Counted from the stretch's first letter, positions 1 through 9,165 are shown. The stretch: DNA of 64,000 nucleotides from Glaciihabitans sp. (GCA_025464095.1 JAODMF010000022.1:1-64000); one strand, 5' to 3'. Numbers and translations are program-made. Notes: generated by a model from the sequence alone, not told the origin.

Positions 1-57
1 CGTCTCCGTGGTCTTTCCCACGCCCCCCTTGAGGGAGCTGACGCTGAGCACATGCAC
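1..57 (-). CDS. ParA-family ATPase, N-terminal fragment cut by the window edge
   Basis: Reading the minus strand from a GTG at 57 gives a 19-residue N-terminus, VHVLSVSSLKGGVGKTTET, which contains the deviant Walker A motif KGGVGKTT of ParA/MinD/Soj ATPases within its first 20 residues. These proteins partition DNA or position cargo in an ATP-dependent way. The rest lies outside the window, so the subfamily cannot be judged. It is divergent from the pyruvate carboxylase gene and shares a short intergenic region with it. The ParA assignment is solid; the start is less so, because a second in-frame GTG lies two codons downstream. Confidence 0.8.
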   Translation of the reverse strand, partial: MHVLSVSSLKGGVGKTTET

Positions 58-80
58 TAATAGTGAGCCTACCTTCACTA
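55..80. promoter_or_regulatory. Overlapping CACTA/TAGTG inverted repeats, possible operator of the edge ParA gene
   Basis: CACTA-A-TAGTG at 55-65 is a perfect small dyad, and TAGTGA (61-66) is matched by TCACTA (75-80). Three CACTA-type half sites therefore sit at the start codon of the edge ParA-like gene. This looks like a protein-binding site, but neither the binder nor the regulated gene can be named from sequence. Confidence 0.3.
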
Positions 81-149
81 ATCTGAAAGAGCCCACTTCT
101 TGACGCCCGCGCGCCACCGCCGCCCCGCTGGCCTCACATCCGGTCGCTC

Positions 150-175
150 TAGGCTGGGAGCACGCACCGAGAGGA
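150..175 (+). promoter_or_regulatory. -10 box and ribosome binding site of pyruvate carboxylase
   Basis: TAGGCT at 150-155 fits the actinobacterial housekeeping -10 pattern TANNNT, which recurs upstream of many genes here as TAGGCT, TAAGCT or TAGGAT. GAGAGGA at 169-175 is a Shine-Dalgarno sequence five bases before the TTG at 181. It supports that start over the in-frame TTG at 100, which lies upstream of the -10 box. Confidence 0.5.
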
Positions 176-180
176 CCGAA

Positions 181-3100
181 TTGTTCACGAAGATCCTGGT
201 GGCCAACCGCGGCGAGATCGCCATCCGCGCCTTCCGCGCGGCGTTCGAGTTGGGCGCGAAGACCGTCGCGGTGTACCCGTACGAGGATCGCAATTCGCTG
301 CACAGGCTGAAGGCCGACGAGGCGTACCTGATCGGCGAGGAGGGGCATCCGGTCCGGGCCTACCTCGACGTGAAGGAGATCATCCGCGTCGCGAAGGAGT
401 GCGGCGCCGACGCGATCTACCCGGGGTATGGCTTCCTCTCCGAGAACCCCGATCTTGCCCAGGCGGCGGCCGAGGCGGGCATCACCTTCATCGGTCCGGG
501 CAGCCACGTCCTCGAGATGGCGGGCAACAAGGTCACGGCGAAGGAGCACGCCATCTCTGCGGGCGTGCCAGTGCTCGCCTCCACTCCGGCATCCCGCGAC
601 ATCGACGAACTTCTTGCCGGTGCGGATGCGGTCGGGTTTCCGATTTTCGCCAAGGCCGTCGCCGGCGGAGGCGGGCGAGGAATGCGCCGCGTCGAGCGGA
701 AGGAAGACCTTCGCGACGCGCTGGAAGCCGCCATGCGCGAGGCCGACAGCGCGTTCGGCGACCCGACGATGTTCCTCGAGCAGGCCGTCGTGCGCCCCCG
801 CCACATCGAGGTTCAGATCCTGGCGGACACCACGGGGGAGACCGTGCACCTCTTCGAGCGCGACTGCTCGATCCAGCGCCGACACCAGAAGGTGGTTGAG
901 ATCGCGCCGGCGCCGAACCTCGACGAGGACGTGCGGCAGGCGATGTATCGCGACGCAATCGCATTCGCCAAGTCGATTGGGTATGTCAACGCCGGAACGG
1001 TCGAGTTTTTGCTCGACACCGCGGGGGAGCGCAAGGGCAAGCACGTCTTTATCGAGATGAACCCGCGCATCCAGGTCGAGCACACCGTTACCGAAGAGGT
1101 GACGGATGTTGACCTCGTGCAGTCGCAGATGCGCATCGCCTTCGGTGAGACGCTCGCCGAACTCGGCCTGCAGCAGAAAGACCTGCACCTGCGCGGGGCG
1201 GCGCTGCAATGCCGCATCACCACCGAAGACCCCGCCGCGGGATTCCGTCCCGACACCGGCAAGATCACGACCTACCGCTCACCCGGCGGCGCGGGCATCC
1301 GTCTCGACGGTGGAACGGTGAGCTCGGGCGCACAAATCTCCCCGCACTTCGACTCCATGCTGGTGAAGATGACCTGCCGCGGCCGCGACTTCACGGCCGC
1401 CGTCACCCGTGCCAAGCGCGGGCTCGCCGAATTCCGCCTGCGCGGCGTCACCACGAACATCCCGTTCCTTCAGGCTGTGCTCGACGACCCCGATTTCGCC
1501 GCGGGCGACCTCAGCACGTCATTTATCGACGAGCGACCGTGGCTCGTGCGTGGCCGCCCCTCCAAGGACCGCGGAACCAAGGTGCTCAACTGGCTGGCCG
1601 ACGTCACCGTCAACCAGCCCAACGGACCCGCGACCGGCATCCTGTACCCGGCGACGAAGCTGCCGAAGATCGACCTGGACGCGCCGGCCCCCGCGGGCTC
1701 ACGCCAGCGCCTGCTTGAGCTCGGGCCGGTCGGCTTCGCGGCCGCGCTGCGCAAGCAGACTGCCCTGGCTGTCACCGAAACTACGATGCGGGATGCGCAC
1801 CAGTCCCTTCTCGCGACCCGCGTGCGCACCCGCGACCTGGTTGCGGTCGCGCCCTACGTCGCGCGGATGACCCCCGAATTGCTGTCGGTGGAGGCCTGGG
1901 GTGGCGCTACCTACGATGTCGCGCTCCGCTTCCTGGCCGAGGACCCCTGGGATCGCCTCGCCTCGCTGCGGGAAGCGCTGCCGAACGTTGCCATCCAGAT
2001 GCTGCTGCGCGGTCGCAACACCGTCGGCTATACGCCCTACCCGACCGAAGTGACCGAGGCGTTCGTCAAGGAAGCCGCCGCAACGGGCGTGGACATCTTC
2101 CGTATCTTCGACGCGTTGAACGACGTGTCCCAGATGAAGCCGGCCATCGATGCCGTGCTGGCCACCGGCACCACCGTCGCGGAGGTCGCGGTCTGCTACA
2201 CCGGCGACCTGCTCGACCCGGCGGAAGACCTGTACACGCTCGACTACTACCTGGGCCTGGCCGACCAGATCGTTGAGGCCGGAGCGCACATCATCGCCAT
2301 CAAGGACATGGCTGGACTCCTTCGCGCCGAGGCCGCTGAGAAGCTGGTGAGCGCCCTGCGGGAGCGCTTCGACCTTCCCGTCCACGTGCACACGCACGAC
2401 ACGGCAGGCGGCCAGCTGGCGACGCTGCTTGCGGCATCCCGCGCCGGTGCAGATGCGGTAGATGTCGCCAGCGCCCCGATGGCGGGAACGACGAGCCAGC
2501 CCTCGGCTTCCGCTCTCGTCGCCGCCCTCGCGCACACGGAGCGCGACACCGGCATCTCCCTCCAGGCCGTCTCCGACCTGGAGCCGTACTGGGAGGCAGT
2601 CCGTCACGTGTATCGGCCGTTCGAGTCCGGCCTTCCCGGGCCGACCGGTCGCGTGTACAAGCACGAGATCCCGGGCGGCCAACTCTCGAACCTGCGCCAG
2701 CAGGCGATCGCACTCGGGCTCGGCGACCACTTCGAGAAGATCGAAGACCTCTATGCCGCCGCATCCACGATGCTCGGGCGTCCGCCCAAGGTGACGCCGT
2801 CGTCAAAGGTGGTTGGCGACCTCGCGCTTGCCCTCGCCGCGGCGGATGCCGACCCTGCCGACTTCGAGCAGAACCCGGGGAAGTACGACATTCCCGACTC
2901 GGTCATCGGCTTCATGGCTGGCGAACTCGGCGACCTGCCGGGCGGTTGGCCGGAGCCATTCCGCACCAAGGTGCTGGCAGGCCGCACGGTCAAGATCGGC
3001 GTGGAGCAGCTCACCGCCGACGACCGGTCCGGTCTCGCCGGCGACACCGCGGCCCGCCGTCACACTCTCAACCGGCTCCTGTTTCCCGGTCCGACGAAGC

Positions 3101-3579
3101 TCTTTGAGCAGAACCGGGACGCATTCGGTGACCTGTCGGTCGTCGAGACCGCGGACTACCTGTACGGACTGCGCCAGGGCACAGAGCACGTCATCGAGAT
3201 GTCCAAGGGTGTGAGCCTCTACGTCGGCCTCGAAGCGATCGGCGAGGCGGATGACAAGGGCATGCGTACCGTCATGACGACGCTCAACGGACAACTGCGC
3301 CCGGTGTTCGTTCGCGATCGGAGCATCTCGGTTGAGTCGAAGGCGGCCGAGAAGGCCGACCCGGCAAAGCCCGGGCACGTCGCCGCACCGTTCTCCGGAG
3401 TCGTCACGCTACAGGTGGAGGAGGGCGCTGCGGTCGAGGCGGGCCAGCCCGTGGCATCCATCGAGGCCATGAAGATGGAGGCGGCGATCACCGCGCCCGT
3501 CGCGGGCACCGTGCGCCGCCTTGCGGTGCCGCGAACGCAGCAGGTGGATGGCGGCGACCTGCTCATCGAGATCGCCTGA
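181..3579 (+). CDS. pyc: Pyruvate carboxylase
   Basis: A biotin-dependent anaplerotic enzyme that carboxylates pyruvate to oxaloacetate using ATP and bicarbonate in the cytoplasm. The 1132-residue protein has the full single-chain order. The biotin carboxylase domain covers about residues 1-450, with the ATP-grasp glycine loop GGGGRGMRR near 161-169. The HMGL-like carboxyltransferase begins near 530 with the TMRDAHQS motif. A PC-specific allosteric/tetramerisation region follows, then a biotinyl domain with AMKM, whose lysine is near 1098. The TTG start at 181 gives the usual FTKILVANRGEIAIR N-terminus and has a good ribosome binding site; an upstream TTG at 100 would add 27 residues unlike the family. 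Length is normal and no key motif is missing. Confidence 0.96.
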   Translation: MFTKILVANRGEIAIRAFRAAFELGAKTVAVYPYEDRNSLHRLKADEAYLIGEEGHPVRAYLDVKEIIRVAKECGADAIYPGYGFLSENPDLAQAAAEAGITFIGPGSHVLEMAGNKVTAKEHAISAGVPVLASTPASRDIDELLAGADAVGFPIFAKAVAGGGGRGMRRVERKEDLRDALEAAMREADSAFGDPTMFLEQAVVRPRHIEVQILADTTGETVHLFERDCSIQRRHQKVVEIAPAPNLDEDVRQAMYRDAIAFAKSIGYVNAGTVEFLLDTAGERKGKHVFIEMNPRIQVEHTVTEEVTDVDLVQSQMRIAFGETLAELGLQQKDLHLRGAALQCRITTEDPAAGFRPDTGKITTYRSPGGAGIRLDGGTVSSGAQISPHFDSMLVKMTCRGRDFTAAVTRAKRGLAEFRLRGVTTNIPFLQAVLDDPDFAAGDLSTSFIDERPWLVRGRPSKDRGTKVLNWLADVTVNQPNGPATGILYPATKLPKIDLDAPAPAGSRQRLLELGPVGFAAALRKQTALAVTETTMRDAHQSLLATRVRTRDLVAVAPYVARMTPELLSVEAWGGATYDVALRFLAEDPWDRLASLREALPNVAIQMLLRGRNTVGYTPYPTEVTEAFVKEAAATGVDIFRIFDALNDVSQMKPAIDAVLATGTTVAEVAVCYTGDLLDPAEDLYTLDYYLGLADQIVEAGAHIIAIKDMAGLLRAEAAEKLVSALRERFDLPVHVHTHDTAGGQLATLLAASRAGADAVDVASAPMAGTTSQPSASALVAALAHTERDTGISLQAVSDLEPYWEAVRHVYRPFESGLPGPTGRVYKHEIPGGQLSNLRQQAIALGLGDHFEKIEDLYAAASTMLGRPPKVTPSSKVVGDLALALAAADADPADFEQNPGKYDIPDSVIGFMAGELGDLPGGWPEPFRTKVLAGRTVKIGVEQLTADDRSGLAGDTAARRHTLNRLLFPGPTKLFEQNRDAFGDLSVVETADYLYGLRQGTEHVIEMSKGVSLYVGLEAIGEADDKGMRTVMTTLNGQLRPVFVRDRSISVESKAAEKADPAKPGHVAAPFSGVVTLQVEEGAAVEAGQPVASIEAMKMEAAITAPVAGTVRRLAVPRTQQVDGGDLLIEIA

Positions 3580-3612
3580 GAGCAACCTTCGGCCCAATTT
3601 CGACGGTCGCGC

Positions 3613-3618
3613 TAAGCT
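3613..3618 (+). promoter_or_regulatory. Probable -10 box of the MinD/ParA-like gene
   Basis: TAAGCT lies about 50 bases upstream of the start codon, in the 84-base gap after pyc. It matches the TANNNT boxes seen before many genes in this window. No convincing -35 is visible, which is common in actinobacteria. Confidence 0.35.
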
Positions 3619-3663
3619 GGAGCGTCCAAATTCCAGAGTGTACTTACGCGGCAGGGCGGTGAA

Positions 3664-4956
3664 ATGATGACCAGACGACGCAGGGACGATTCCGACGACG
3701 AGTTCGCCGATGAGCCACGCCCGATCACAGTGACCGTGCAGCTGCCTCCCATCCGGCACTCGGCTCCCGAGGAGGAAGCCGCGGTGGCGCTGGCGGAGCC
3801 GGTGGTCACGCCAGACATTCTCGGTGCTTCCTTTGTCGACGCGCCCTTTGTCGACGAGGCGGCACCGACCACCACTTCGGTGATCGTGGTCGCGTCCGAC
3901 GCCGTTGCAGTCGAACCCGTCGAGGAGGCGGCGGTCATCCCGCCGCTGCCAACCAACGACCTGCAGTTCACCCGGCGTGACCGGCTCGACGGCCCCGCAT
4001 CGGGCAAGCCGGAGCCGGCATCCATGCTGACCGCCGAACGACTGCTTGAGCCGCGCAACGGCCGCCGCCGCCCGCCGCCCGAGGGATTCTGGCCGGTGCT
4101 GATCTACGCCCTCAGCCTTCACCTCATCAACATCGGTGACTCGGAGCCGGTGCGGTATCGCAAGGACCTCGACGCTCGCATCGACAAGCGGATGGAAGGA
4201 TCCACGCGGTTCGTGCCCATCCTCACCCGCAAGGGCGGAGTCGGCAAGACCACCATCACCACCCTTCTCGGGATGGCGCTGGCCGACGTTCGCGAAGACC
4301 GCGTGATCGCGATCGATGCGAACCCCGACCGCGGCACCCTGGCCGAGCGTGTTCCGGTGCAAACGCGATCGACGGTTCGTGACGTCGTTCGGGATGCGAA
4401 ATCCATCACCAGCGTCTCCGAGTTCTCGGAATACGTCTCTCACGACGAGACGCGGCTCGACATCCTTGCCTCAGACACTGACCCGCTCGTCTCGGAAGCG
4501 TTCGACGAGAAGGGCTACAACATCGTTGCGGATGTCGCGGCCCGGTTCTACTCGATCGTTCTCACGGACTGCGGCACCGGCATCATTCACTCCGTCATGC
4601 GAGCCACGCTGCGGCGCGCAGACTCGGTGGTCATCGTCTCGGGCGGGAGCGTCGATGAAGCCCGCCTCGCATCCGAAACCCTGACCTGGCTCGAGTCAAA
4701 CGGGTACGCGCACCTGGTGAAGAACGCGATCGTGGCTCTCAACACCGCCACCCAGGGCACGAACCTCGTGAAGATCGAGGAGATCGAGGCCCACTTCGCG
4801 TCGCGTGTACGTGACGTGGTGCGCGTACCCTACGACCCGCAGCTTGCCGCTGGCTCGCTGGTCAGTTATCACGACCTCAAGCCGCTCACACGCGATTCGG
4901 CACGGCGACTTGCCGCGCTGGTCGTCGACGGGCTGCCCGTTCGCAGGACCGCATAG
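3664..4956 (+). CDS. MinD/ParA-like ATPase with a long disordered N-terminus
   Basis: 430 residues. The first 170 or so are acidic, Pro/Ala/Val-rich and look disordered. The rest is a P-loop ATPase with deviant Walker A RKGGVGKTT near residues 189-197, a downstream DAN motif and a TDCGTG segment where the Walker B/switch II region is expected. Such proteins act as ATP-dependent spatial switches or help load secretion systems; the actual partner is unknown. It ends five bases before peptide deformylase, so the two may be cotranscribed. A second ParA-type gene begins on the other side of pyc at the window edge, so pyc is flanked by two P-loop ATPases. ATG at 3664 or 3667 is equally possible; GGCGGTGA just upstream can serve either. 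Confidence 0.8.
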   Translation: MMTRRRRDDSDDEFADEPRPITVTVQLPPIRHSAPEEEAAVALAEPVVTPDILGASFVDAPFVDEAAPTTTSVIVVASDAVAVEPVEEAAVIPPLPTNDLQFTRRDRLDGPASGKPEPASMLTAERLLEPRNGRRRPPPEGFWPVLIYALSLHLINIGDSEPVRYRKDLDARIDKRMEGSTRFVPILTRKGGVGKTTITTLLGMALADVREDRVIAIDANPDRGTLAERVPVQTRSTVRDVVRDAKSITSVSEFSEYVSHDETRLDILASDTDPLVSEAFDEKGYNIVADVAARFYSIVLTDCGTGIIHSVMRATLRRADSVVIVSGGSVDEARLASETLTWLESNGYAHLVKNAIVALNTATQGTNLVKIEEIEAHFASRVRDVVRVPYDPQLAAGSLVSYHDLKPLTRDSARRLAALVVDGLPVRRTA

Positions 4957-4961
4957 ACCGA

Positions 4962-5453
4962 ATGACTGAACGACAGATTCGCCTGTTCGGCGATCCGGTG
5001 CTCCGCTCCGCCTGCGACCCGATCGTGCCGGGCGACAAGCGCGCCAGCGGGCTCATCGACGACCTCATCGACACCGTGACGGCCCCCGGCCGCGCTGGAG
5101 TCGCGGCCAACCAGATCGGCGTCGGCCTGCGCGCCTTCAGCTACAACATCGACGGCGACATCGGCTACGTGATCAACCCCGTGCTGGTCGAAGTGCGTGG
5201 CGACGCGGAACTCGTGGATGAGGGCTGCCTCTCGGTACCCGGATTCTATTTTCCGCGCAGGCGCCACCCGTGGGCACGGGTCGAAGGCATCGACCTGGCA
5301 GGCAAACCGGTGGTGGTGGAGGGCGATGGCATCCTCGCCCAGGCACTGCAGCACGAAACCGACCACCTGGACGGGCATCTCTACATCGAGGGCCTCGATC
5401 CCGAGATCAAGAAAGAAGCGATGCGGTCGATCCGGGCTGCTGCCTGGTATTAG
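4962..5453 (+). CDS. def: Peptide deformylase
   Basis: Removes the N-formyl group from nascent proteins. All three family motifs are present: motif 1 as GVAANQIG at residues 46-53 (the glutamine is Q51), motif 2 as EGCLSVP with metal-ligand Cys89, and motif 3 as HETDH at 131-135, supplying two His ligands and the catalytic Glu. At 163 residues it is of normal length. It follows the ATPase gene by five bases and is convergent with the acyl-CoA synthetase. Its last codons, CTGGTATTAG, are partly copied 58 bases downstream just before the neighbour's stop codon. Confidence 0.95.
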   Translation: MTERQIRLFGDPVLRSACDPIVPGDKRASGLIDDLIDTVTAPGRAGVAANQIGVGLRAFSYNIDGDIGYVINPVLVEVRGDAELVDEGCLSVPGFYFPRRRHPWARVEGIDLAGKPVVVEGDGILAQALQHETDHLDGHLYIEGLDPEIKKEAMRSIRAAAWY

Positions 5454-5515
5454 CTGCTGGTGCTGGCCGGGGCGTGCTGCCCACTGCCCGGCGCTGGCTG
5501 GCTGGTATTGCTTTC

Positions 5516-7342
5516 TCAGTGCACCAGCGACTGGCCGTGCGTTTCCGGGGCGGCGGTGTACAGGCCGTCGATGACGCTGCTGAAGTCCTTCAGGATTACG
5601 TTGCGCTTGATGCTCAGTTTCGGCGTCAGGTGGCCGCTCGCCTCCGTGAGATCCCTGTCGAGAATCTGGAACTTGCGGATCGACTCCGCGCGCGAGACCT
5701 TGGCATTCGCGGCGTCGACCGCCCGCTGAACCTCAGCGATGACCTTCGGATGCACGGCAGCCTGCGCGAGCGACTGCTCGGCCGTCTCCCCGTTGTTCTT
5801 GAGCCACACCGGCAGCATCTCCGGGTCAAGCGTGATCAACGCCGAGATGAACGGCCTCTGCTCGCCGACCACGATCACCTGGCTGATGATCGGGTTCGCG
5901 CGAATCGGGTCTTCCAGCGCGGCGGGGGCGACGTTCTTACCGCCAGCGGTGACGATGATCTCCTTCTTTCGCCCGGTGATCGAGAGGTATCCGTCGGAGT
6001 CGATCTCGCCGATGTCGCCGGTGCGGAACCAGCCGTCGTCAAAGGCTTCCGCCGTTGCTTTCTCGTTCTTCCAGTAGCCGGCAAAGACGTCGACGCCCTT
6101 CGCCTCGATCTCGCCGTCGTCGGCGATACGAACGGAGACGCCGGGAAGCGGCGGGCCGACCTTGCCGATCTTGAAGTTCGACGGCAGGCTGACCGAAATG
6201 GGTGCGGTCGTCTCCGTCAGCCCGTAACCCTCGAGAATCTTGATTCCGAGGCTGCGGTAGAAGTGGCCAAGGCGAAGCCCGAGCGGCGCGGAACCGGACA
6301 CGGCGAATTGGACGCGTCCGCCCATCGCTTCCCGGATCTTGGAGAGAACGAGCCGGTCGAACAGCGCGAACTGCAGCCTGAGGCCCAGCGGTACGTGCCC
6401 GGCATCCAGTGCTTTCGAGTGAGCGATCGCGACATCGGCGGCCCGGCGGAAGATCTTGCCCTTGCCGCCCGTCTCCGCCTTCTGCTCTGAGACGTTGTAG
6501 ACCTTCTCGAACACGCGTGGCACCGCGAGGAGGAATGTGGGCTTGAAGGATGCCATGGCCGGCAGCAGGTTGCTGACGTCACCCTGGTGCCCGACCTTCA
6601 CTCCACCGTGAACGGACAGCACGGCTATGAAGCGCGCGAACACGTGAGCCGTGGTGATGAACAGCAGCGTGCTCGATCCGGGGTGGACGACCTCGGAGAT
6701 CGCGACCGCGGCGTTGCGGCTCAGTTCGACGAAATTGGAGTGGGTGAGGATGCAGCCCTTGGGCCGGCCCGTCGTTCCCGCCGTGTAGATGAGCGTGGCG
6801 AGATCGGAACCCTTTGCCAGTATGCGCCGACGGTCGATCTCCTCGTCGGCGACATCCGTTCCACCGGCGACCAGCTTCTCGATCGCGCCAAGGTTCAACT
6901 GCCAGACGTTCGTGACGAGCGGCACGTCGGCGTGAATCTCGTCGAAGCGTGCGAAGTGGTCGGGGGTCTCCGTGATCATTGCGACCGCGCCGGAGTCTTC
7001 CAGGTTCCACTGCACCTGGGAGGGCGAGGACGTCTCGTACACCGGCACAAGCACGGCGCCGGCGAACCAGGTCGCGAAGTCGATGAGGGTCCACTCGTAG
7101 CGGGTCTTGCACATGATCCCGATCTTGTCGCCGGGCTGGATGCCCGCAGCGACGAGACCCTTGGCGAGCGCGCGCACCTCGGCGAGGAACTCCGCGGCGG
7201 TGACCTCGTACCATCCGCCGTCCTTCGTTGGACGGGCAAAAATGGCCAGATCCGGAGTCGCAGCGACTCGATCGACGAGCAGGTCGGTTACGTTCGCGTC
7301 GGGATCCGCGGGAACGACGGCTGGTACATCAATTTGCTGCAC
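5516..7342 (-). CDS. Long-chain acyl-CoA synthetase, FadD15-like AMP-binding enzyme
   Basis: Activates fatty acids to acyl-CoA through an acyl-adenylate. The 608-residue protein has the ATP/AMP signature YTAGTTGRPKG, the motif GYGLTETTAP in the adenylate site, a TGD motif (FRTGDIGEID) and the C-terminal GRKKEIIVTAGGKNVAP hinge and lysine region typical of long-chain enzymes. The GTG start at 7342 is preceded by AAAGGAG with a five-base spacer, one of the strongest ribosome binding sites here. A FadD15 homologue also lies near plsC, aroG and pknL in Mycobacterium tuberculosis, which supports orthology. It is divergent from the glucokinase gene. Confidence 0.92.
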   Translation of the reverse strand: MQQIDVPAVVPADPDANVTDLLVDRVAATPDLAIFARPTKDGGWYEVTAAEFLAEVRALAKGLVAAGIQPGDKIGIMCKTRYEWTLIDFATWFAGAVLVPVYETSSPSQVQWNLEDSGAVAMITETPDHFARFDEIHADVPLVTNVWQLNLGAIEKLVAGGTDVADEEIDRRRILAKGSDLATLIYTAGTTGRPKGCILTHSNFVELSRNAAVAISEVVHPGSSTLLFITTAHVFARFIAVLSVHGGVKVGHQGDVSNLLPAMASFKPTFLLAVPRVFEKVYNVSEQKAETGGKGKIFRRAADVAIAHSKALDAGHVPLGLRLQFALFDRLVLSKIREAMGGRVQFAVSGSAPLGLRLGHFYRSLGIKILEGYGLTETTAPISVSLPSNFKIGKVGPPLPGVSVRIADDGEIEAKGVDVFAGYWKNEKATAEAFDDGWFRTGDIGEIDSDGYLSITGRKKEIIVTAGGKNVAPAALEDPIRANPIISQVIVVGEQRPFISALITLDPEMLPVWLKNNGETAEQSLAQAAVHPKVIAEVQRAVDAANAKVSRAESIRKFQILDRDLTEASGHLTPKLSIKRNVILKDFSSVIDGLYTAAPETHGQSLVH

Positions 7343-7439
7343 GGCAACTCCTTTGGCACCGGTGGGAAGGTGAGCCCATTCTACCCAGCCATTCGTATTG
7401 GCCCCGATCTGGTTGCGATAACGCCCAGTCGGGACTCAC

Positions 7440-7445
7440 TAAGCT
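7440..7445 (+). promoter_or_regulatory. -10 box of a probably leaderless glucokinase transcript
   Basis: TAAGCT ends eight bases before the GTG at 7454. Transcription from this box would begin at or next to the start codon, and no Shine-Dalgarno is visible, so leaderless initiation is inferred. Confidence 0.45.
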
Positions 7446-7453
7446 CGTGCTTC

Positions 7454-8401
7454 GTGCATGCCATCGGAATTGACATCGGCGGAACCAAGATTGCCGGGGC
7501 CCTCGTCTCCGAGAGCGGCGAGATCCTTCGTGAGGCGCGCATCCCGACCCCTGCCGGCGACCCGGCGGCGATCGTGGATGCGGTCGTGGCCATGATCACG
7601 TCCCTCTCGGCGGGGGAGCAGGTCGTTGCGGCCGGCGTCGCGGCGGCCGGCTTCATTGACGCCGACCAGTCGATCGTCTACTACGCCCCCAACATCAGCT
7701 GGCGCATGGAGCCGTTCCAGGAGCGCCTGGCCTCGCGCCTGCACCTGCCGGTCACCATCGACAACGATGCGAACGCGGCCGGCTGGGCGGAATTCCGCTA
7801 CGGATCGGGCCGCCTGGTGACCGACATGACGATGCTGACCATCGGCACCGGCGTCGGTGGTGCCATCGTGACCGGCAACCAGCTGTTCCGAGGGGGCTTC
7901 GGTGCGGGCGGCGAGGTCGGCCACCTGCGCGTGGTGCCCGACGGGCTGCCCTGTGGATGCGGCGCCCGAGGCTGCATCGAACAGTACGGCTCCGGCCGGG
8001 CACTGCTGCGCATGGCCAACGACATCGCGAATGTGGGCGGCATCGGGCTCGCACTGGCCGAAGCTCGCGCAGAAGCCGGGGCGCTCACGGGCGAGATCGT
8101 CGGCGAGCTCATCGCGACCGGCGATCCCGGGGCGGTGCACGCTCTCCGCGAGCTGGGTAGCTGGCTCGGGCAGGCCTGCGCGAGCCTGGCGGCGGTTCTC
8201 GACCCGCAGCTGTTCGTCTTCGGCGGGGGAGTCGCGGTTGCCGGCGACCTGTTGCTCGATCCGGTGCGCGAGTCGTTCCAGGCGCACCTGCCCGCGCGGG
8301 GGTACCACCCCGAGCCGGAGTTCGTGATCGCAGAGTTGATCAACAACGCCGGCGTCGTCGGAGCTGCCGATCTCGCGCGCATCCGGGCCGCATCGCGGTA
8401 G
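7454..8401 (+). CDS. ROK-family glucokinase or sugar kinase
   Basis: A cytoplasmic kinase that phosphorylates glucose or a related sugar with ATP. The 315-residue protein starts with the phosphate loop AIGIDIGGTKIAGALV, carries the ROK signature around GTGVGGAIV, and has a zinc motif, CGCGARGCIEQ, with three cysteines. The END region supplying the catalytic Asp reads TIDNDANAAGWAE. GTG at 7454 is chosen because the conserved DIGGTK lies immediately after it and a -10 box sits eight bases upstream; no ATG is in frame nearby. Glucokinase is the usual role of actinobacterial members of this type, but substrate is not proved by sequence. Confidence 0.88.
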   Translation: MHAIGIDIGGTKIAGALVSESGEILREARIPTPAGDPAAIVDAVVAMITSLSAGEQVVAAGVAAAGFIDADQSIVYYAPNISWRMEPFQERLASRLHLPVTIDNDANAAGWAEFRYGSGRLVTDMTMLTIGTGVGGAIVTGNQLFRGGFGAGGEVGHLRVVPDGLPCGCGARGCIEQYGSGRALLRMANDIANVGGIGLALAEARAEAGALTGEIVGELIATGDPGAVHALRELGSWLGQACASLAAVLDPQLFVFGGGVAVAGDLLLDPVRESFQAHLPARGYHPEPEFVIAELINNAGVVGAADLARIRAASR

Positions 8402-8441
8402 GTTAGGGGTCTCGCGTCGTTCGTCCCCCAGGAGAAGACCC

Positions 8442-9131
8442 ATGCTGTACTGGTTCGCCAAGAACCTGCTCGTTGGGCCGCTGCTGCTGACGGTTTTCCG
8501 GCCCTGGGTGGTCGGCCGAGAGAACATCCCCAGGACCGGCGGGGTCATTTTTGCCGGCAACCATCTCTCGTTCATCGACTCGGTCTTCCTTCCGCTGGTT
8601 CTCGACCGCCACATCTCGTTTCTCGCGAAGGCGGACTACTGGCGGGGCCGTGGCATTAAGGGCTGGCTGACCCGCCAGTTCTTCAAGGGAACCGGGATGC
8701 TGCCGATCGACCGCTCCGGCGGTAAGGCGTCTGAGGCATCCCTGAACACCGGCCTCGCGGTGCTGGCCAAGGGCGAGCAGCTCGGGATCTATCCGGAGGG
8801 AACGCGCAGCCCGGACGGCCGGATGTACCGTGGCCGCACCGGCGTCGCTCGCATGATCCTCGAGGGCGGCGTGCCGGTGATCCCGATCGCGATGATCGAC
8901 ACCGACAAGGTGATGCCGACCGGCAAAAAGATCCCGCGGGTGCGGCGAATCGGCATCGTCTTCGGCGAGCCGCTGGATTTCAGCCGCTTCGAGGGGCTGG
9001 AAGGCGACCGGTTCGTGCTGCGCTCGATCACTGACGAAATCATGTACGAACTGAACCGCCTCAGCGGCCAGGAGTATGTGGACGTCTACGCGTCGTCGGT
9101 CAAGGAGCGGGTCGCTGCCGTCAACCACTAG
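8442..9131 (+). CDS. 1-acylglycerol-3-phosphate acyltransferase (PlsC family)
   Basis: Transfers an acyl chain to lysophosphatidic acid in membrane phospholipid synthesis. The 229-residue protein has the acceptor motif NHLSFID with catalytic His41 and Asp46, the EGTR substrate motif at 119-122, and a hydrophobic N-terminus that fits membrane association. It starts at an ATG preceded by CCCAGGAGAAG. It lies 40 bases after the glucokinase and about 100 before DAHP synthase. The position between fadD15-like and aroG genes parallels Rv2182c of M. tuberculosis. Confidence 0.9.
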   Translation: MLYWFAKNLLVGPLLLTVFRPWVVGRENIPRTGGVIFAGNHLSFIDSVFLPLVLDRHISFLAKADYWRGRGIKGWLTRQFFKGTGMLPIDRSGGKASEASLNTGLAVLAKGEQLGIYPEGTRSPDGRMYRGRTGVARMILEGGVPVIPIAMIDTDKVMPTGKKIPRVRRIGIVFGEPLDFSRFEGLEGDRFVLRSITDEIMYELNRLSGQEYVDVYASSVKERVAAVNH

Positions 9132-9159
9132 CCCGCCGGTGATCACGGGACTGCTCCGC

Positions 9160-9165
9160 TAGGCT
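9160..9165 (+). promoter_or_regulatory. Probable -10 box of DAHP synthase
   Basis: TAGGCT lies 66 bases before the GTG start in the gap after plsC. It matches the -10 pattern used elsewhere in the window. A purine-rich AGAGAAAGAA site closer to the gene may serve as the ribosome binding site. Confidence 0.35.

Noticed and set aside
100..180. TTG at 100 as pyruvate carboxylase start
   Set aside because: It lies upstream of the probable -10 box and adds residues unlike the family; TTG at 181 has a ribosome site and the conserved N-terminus.
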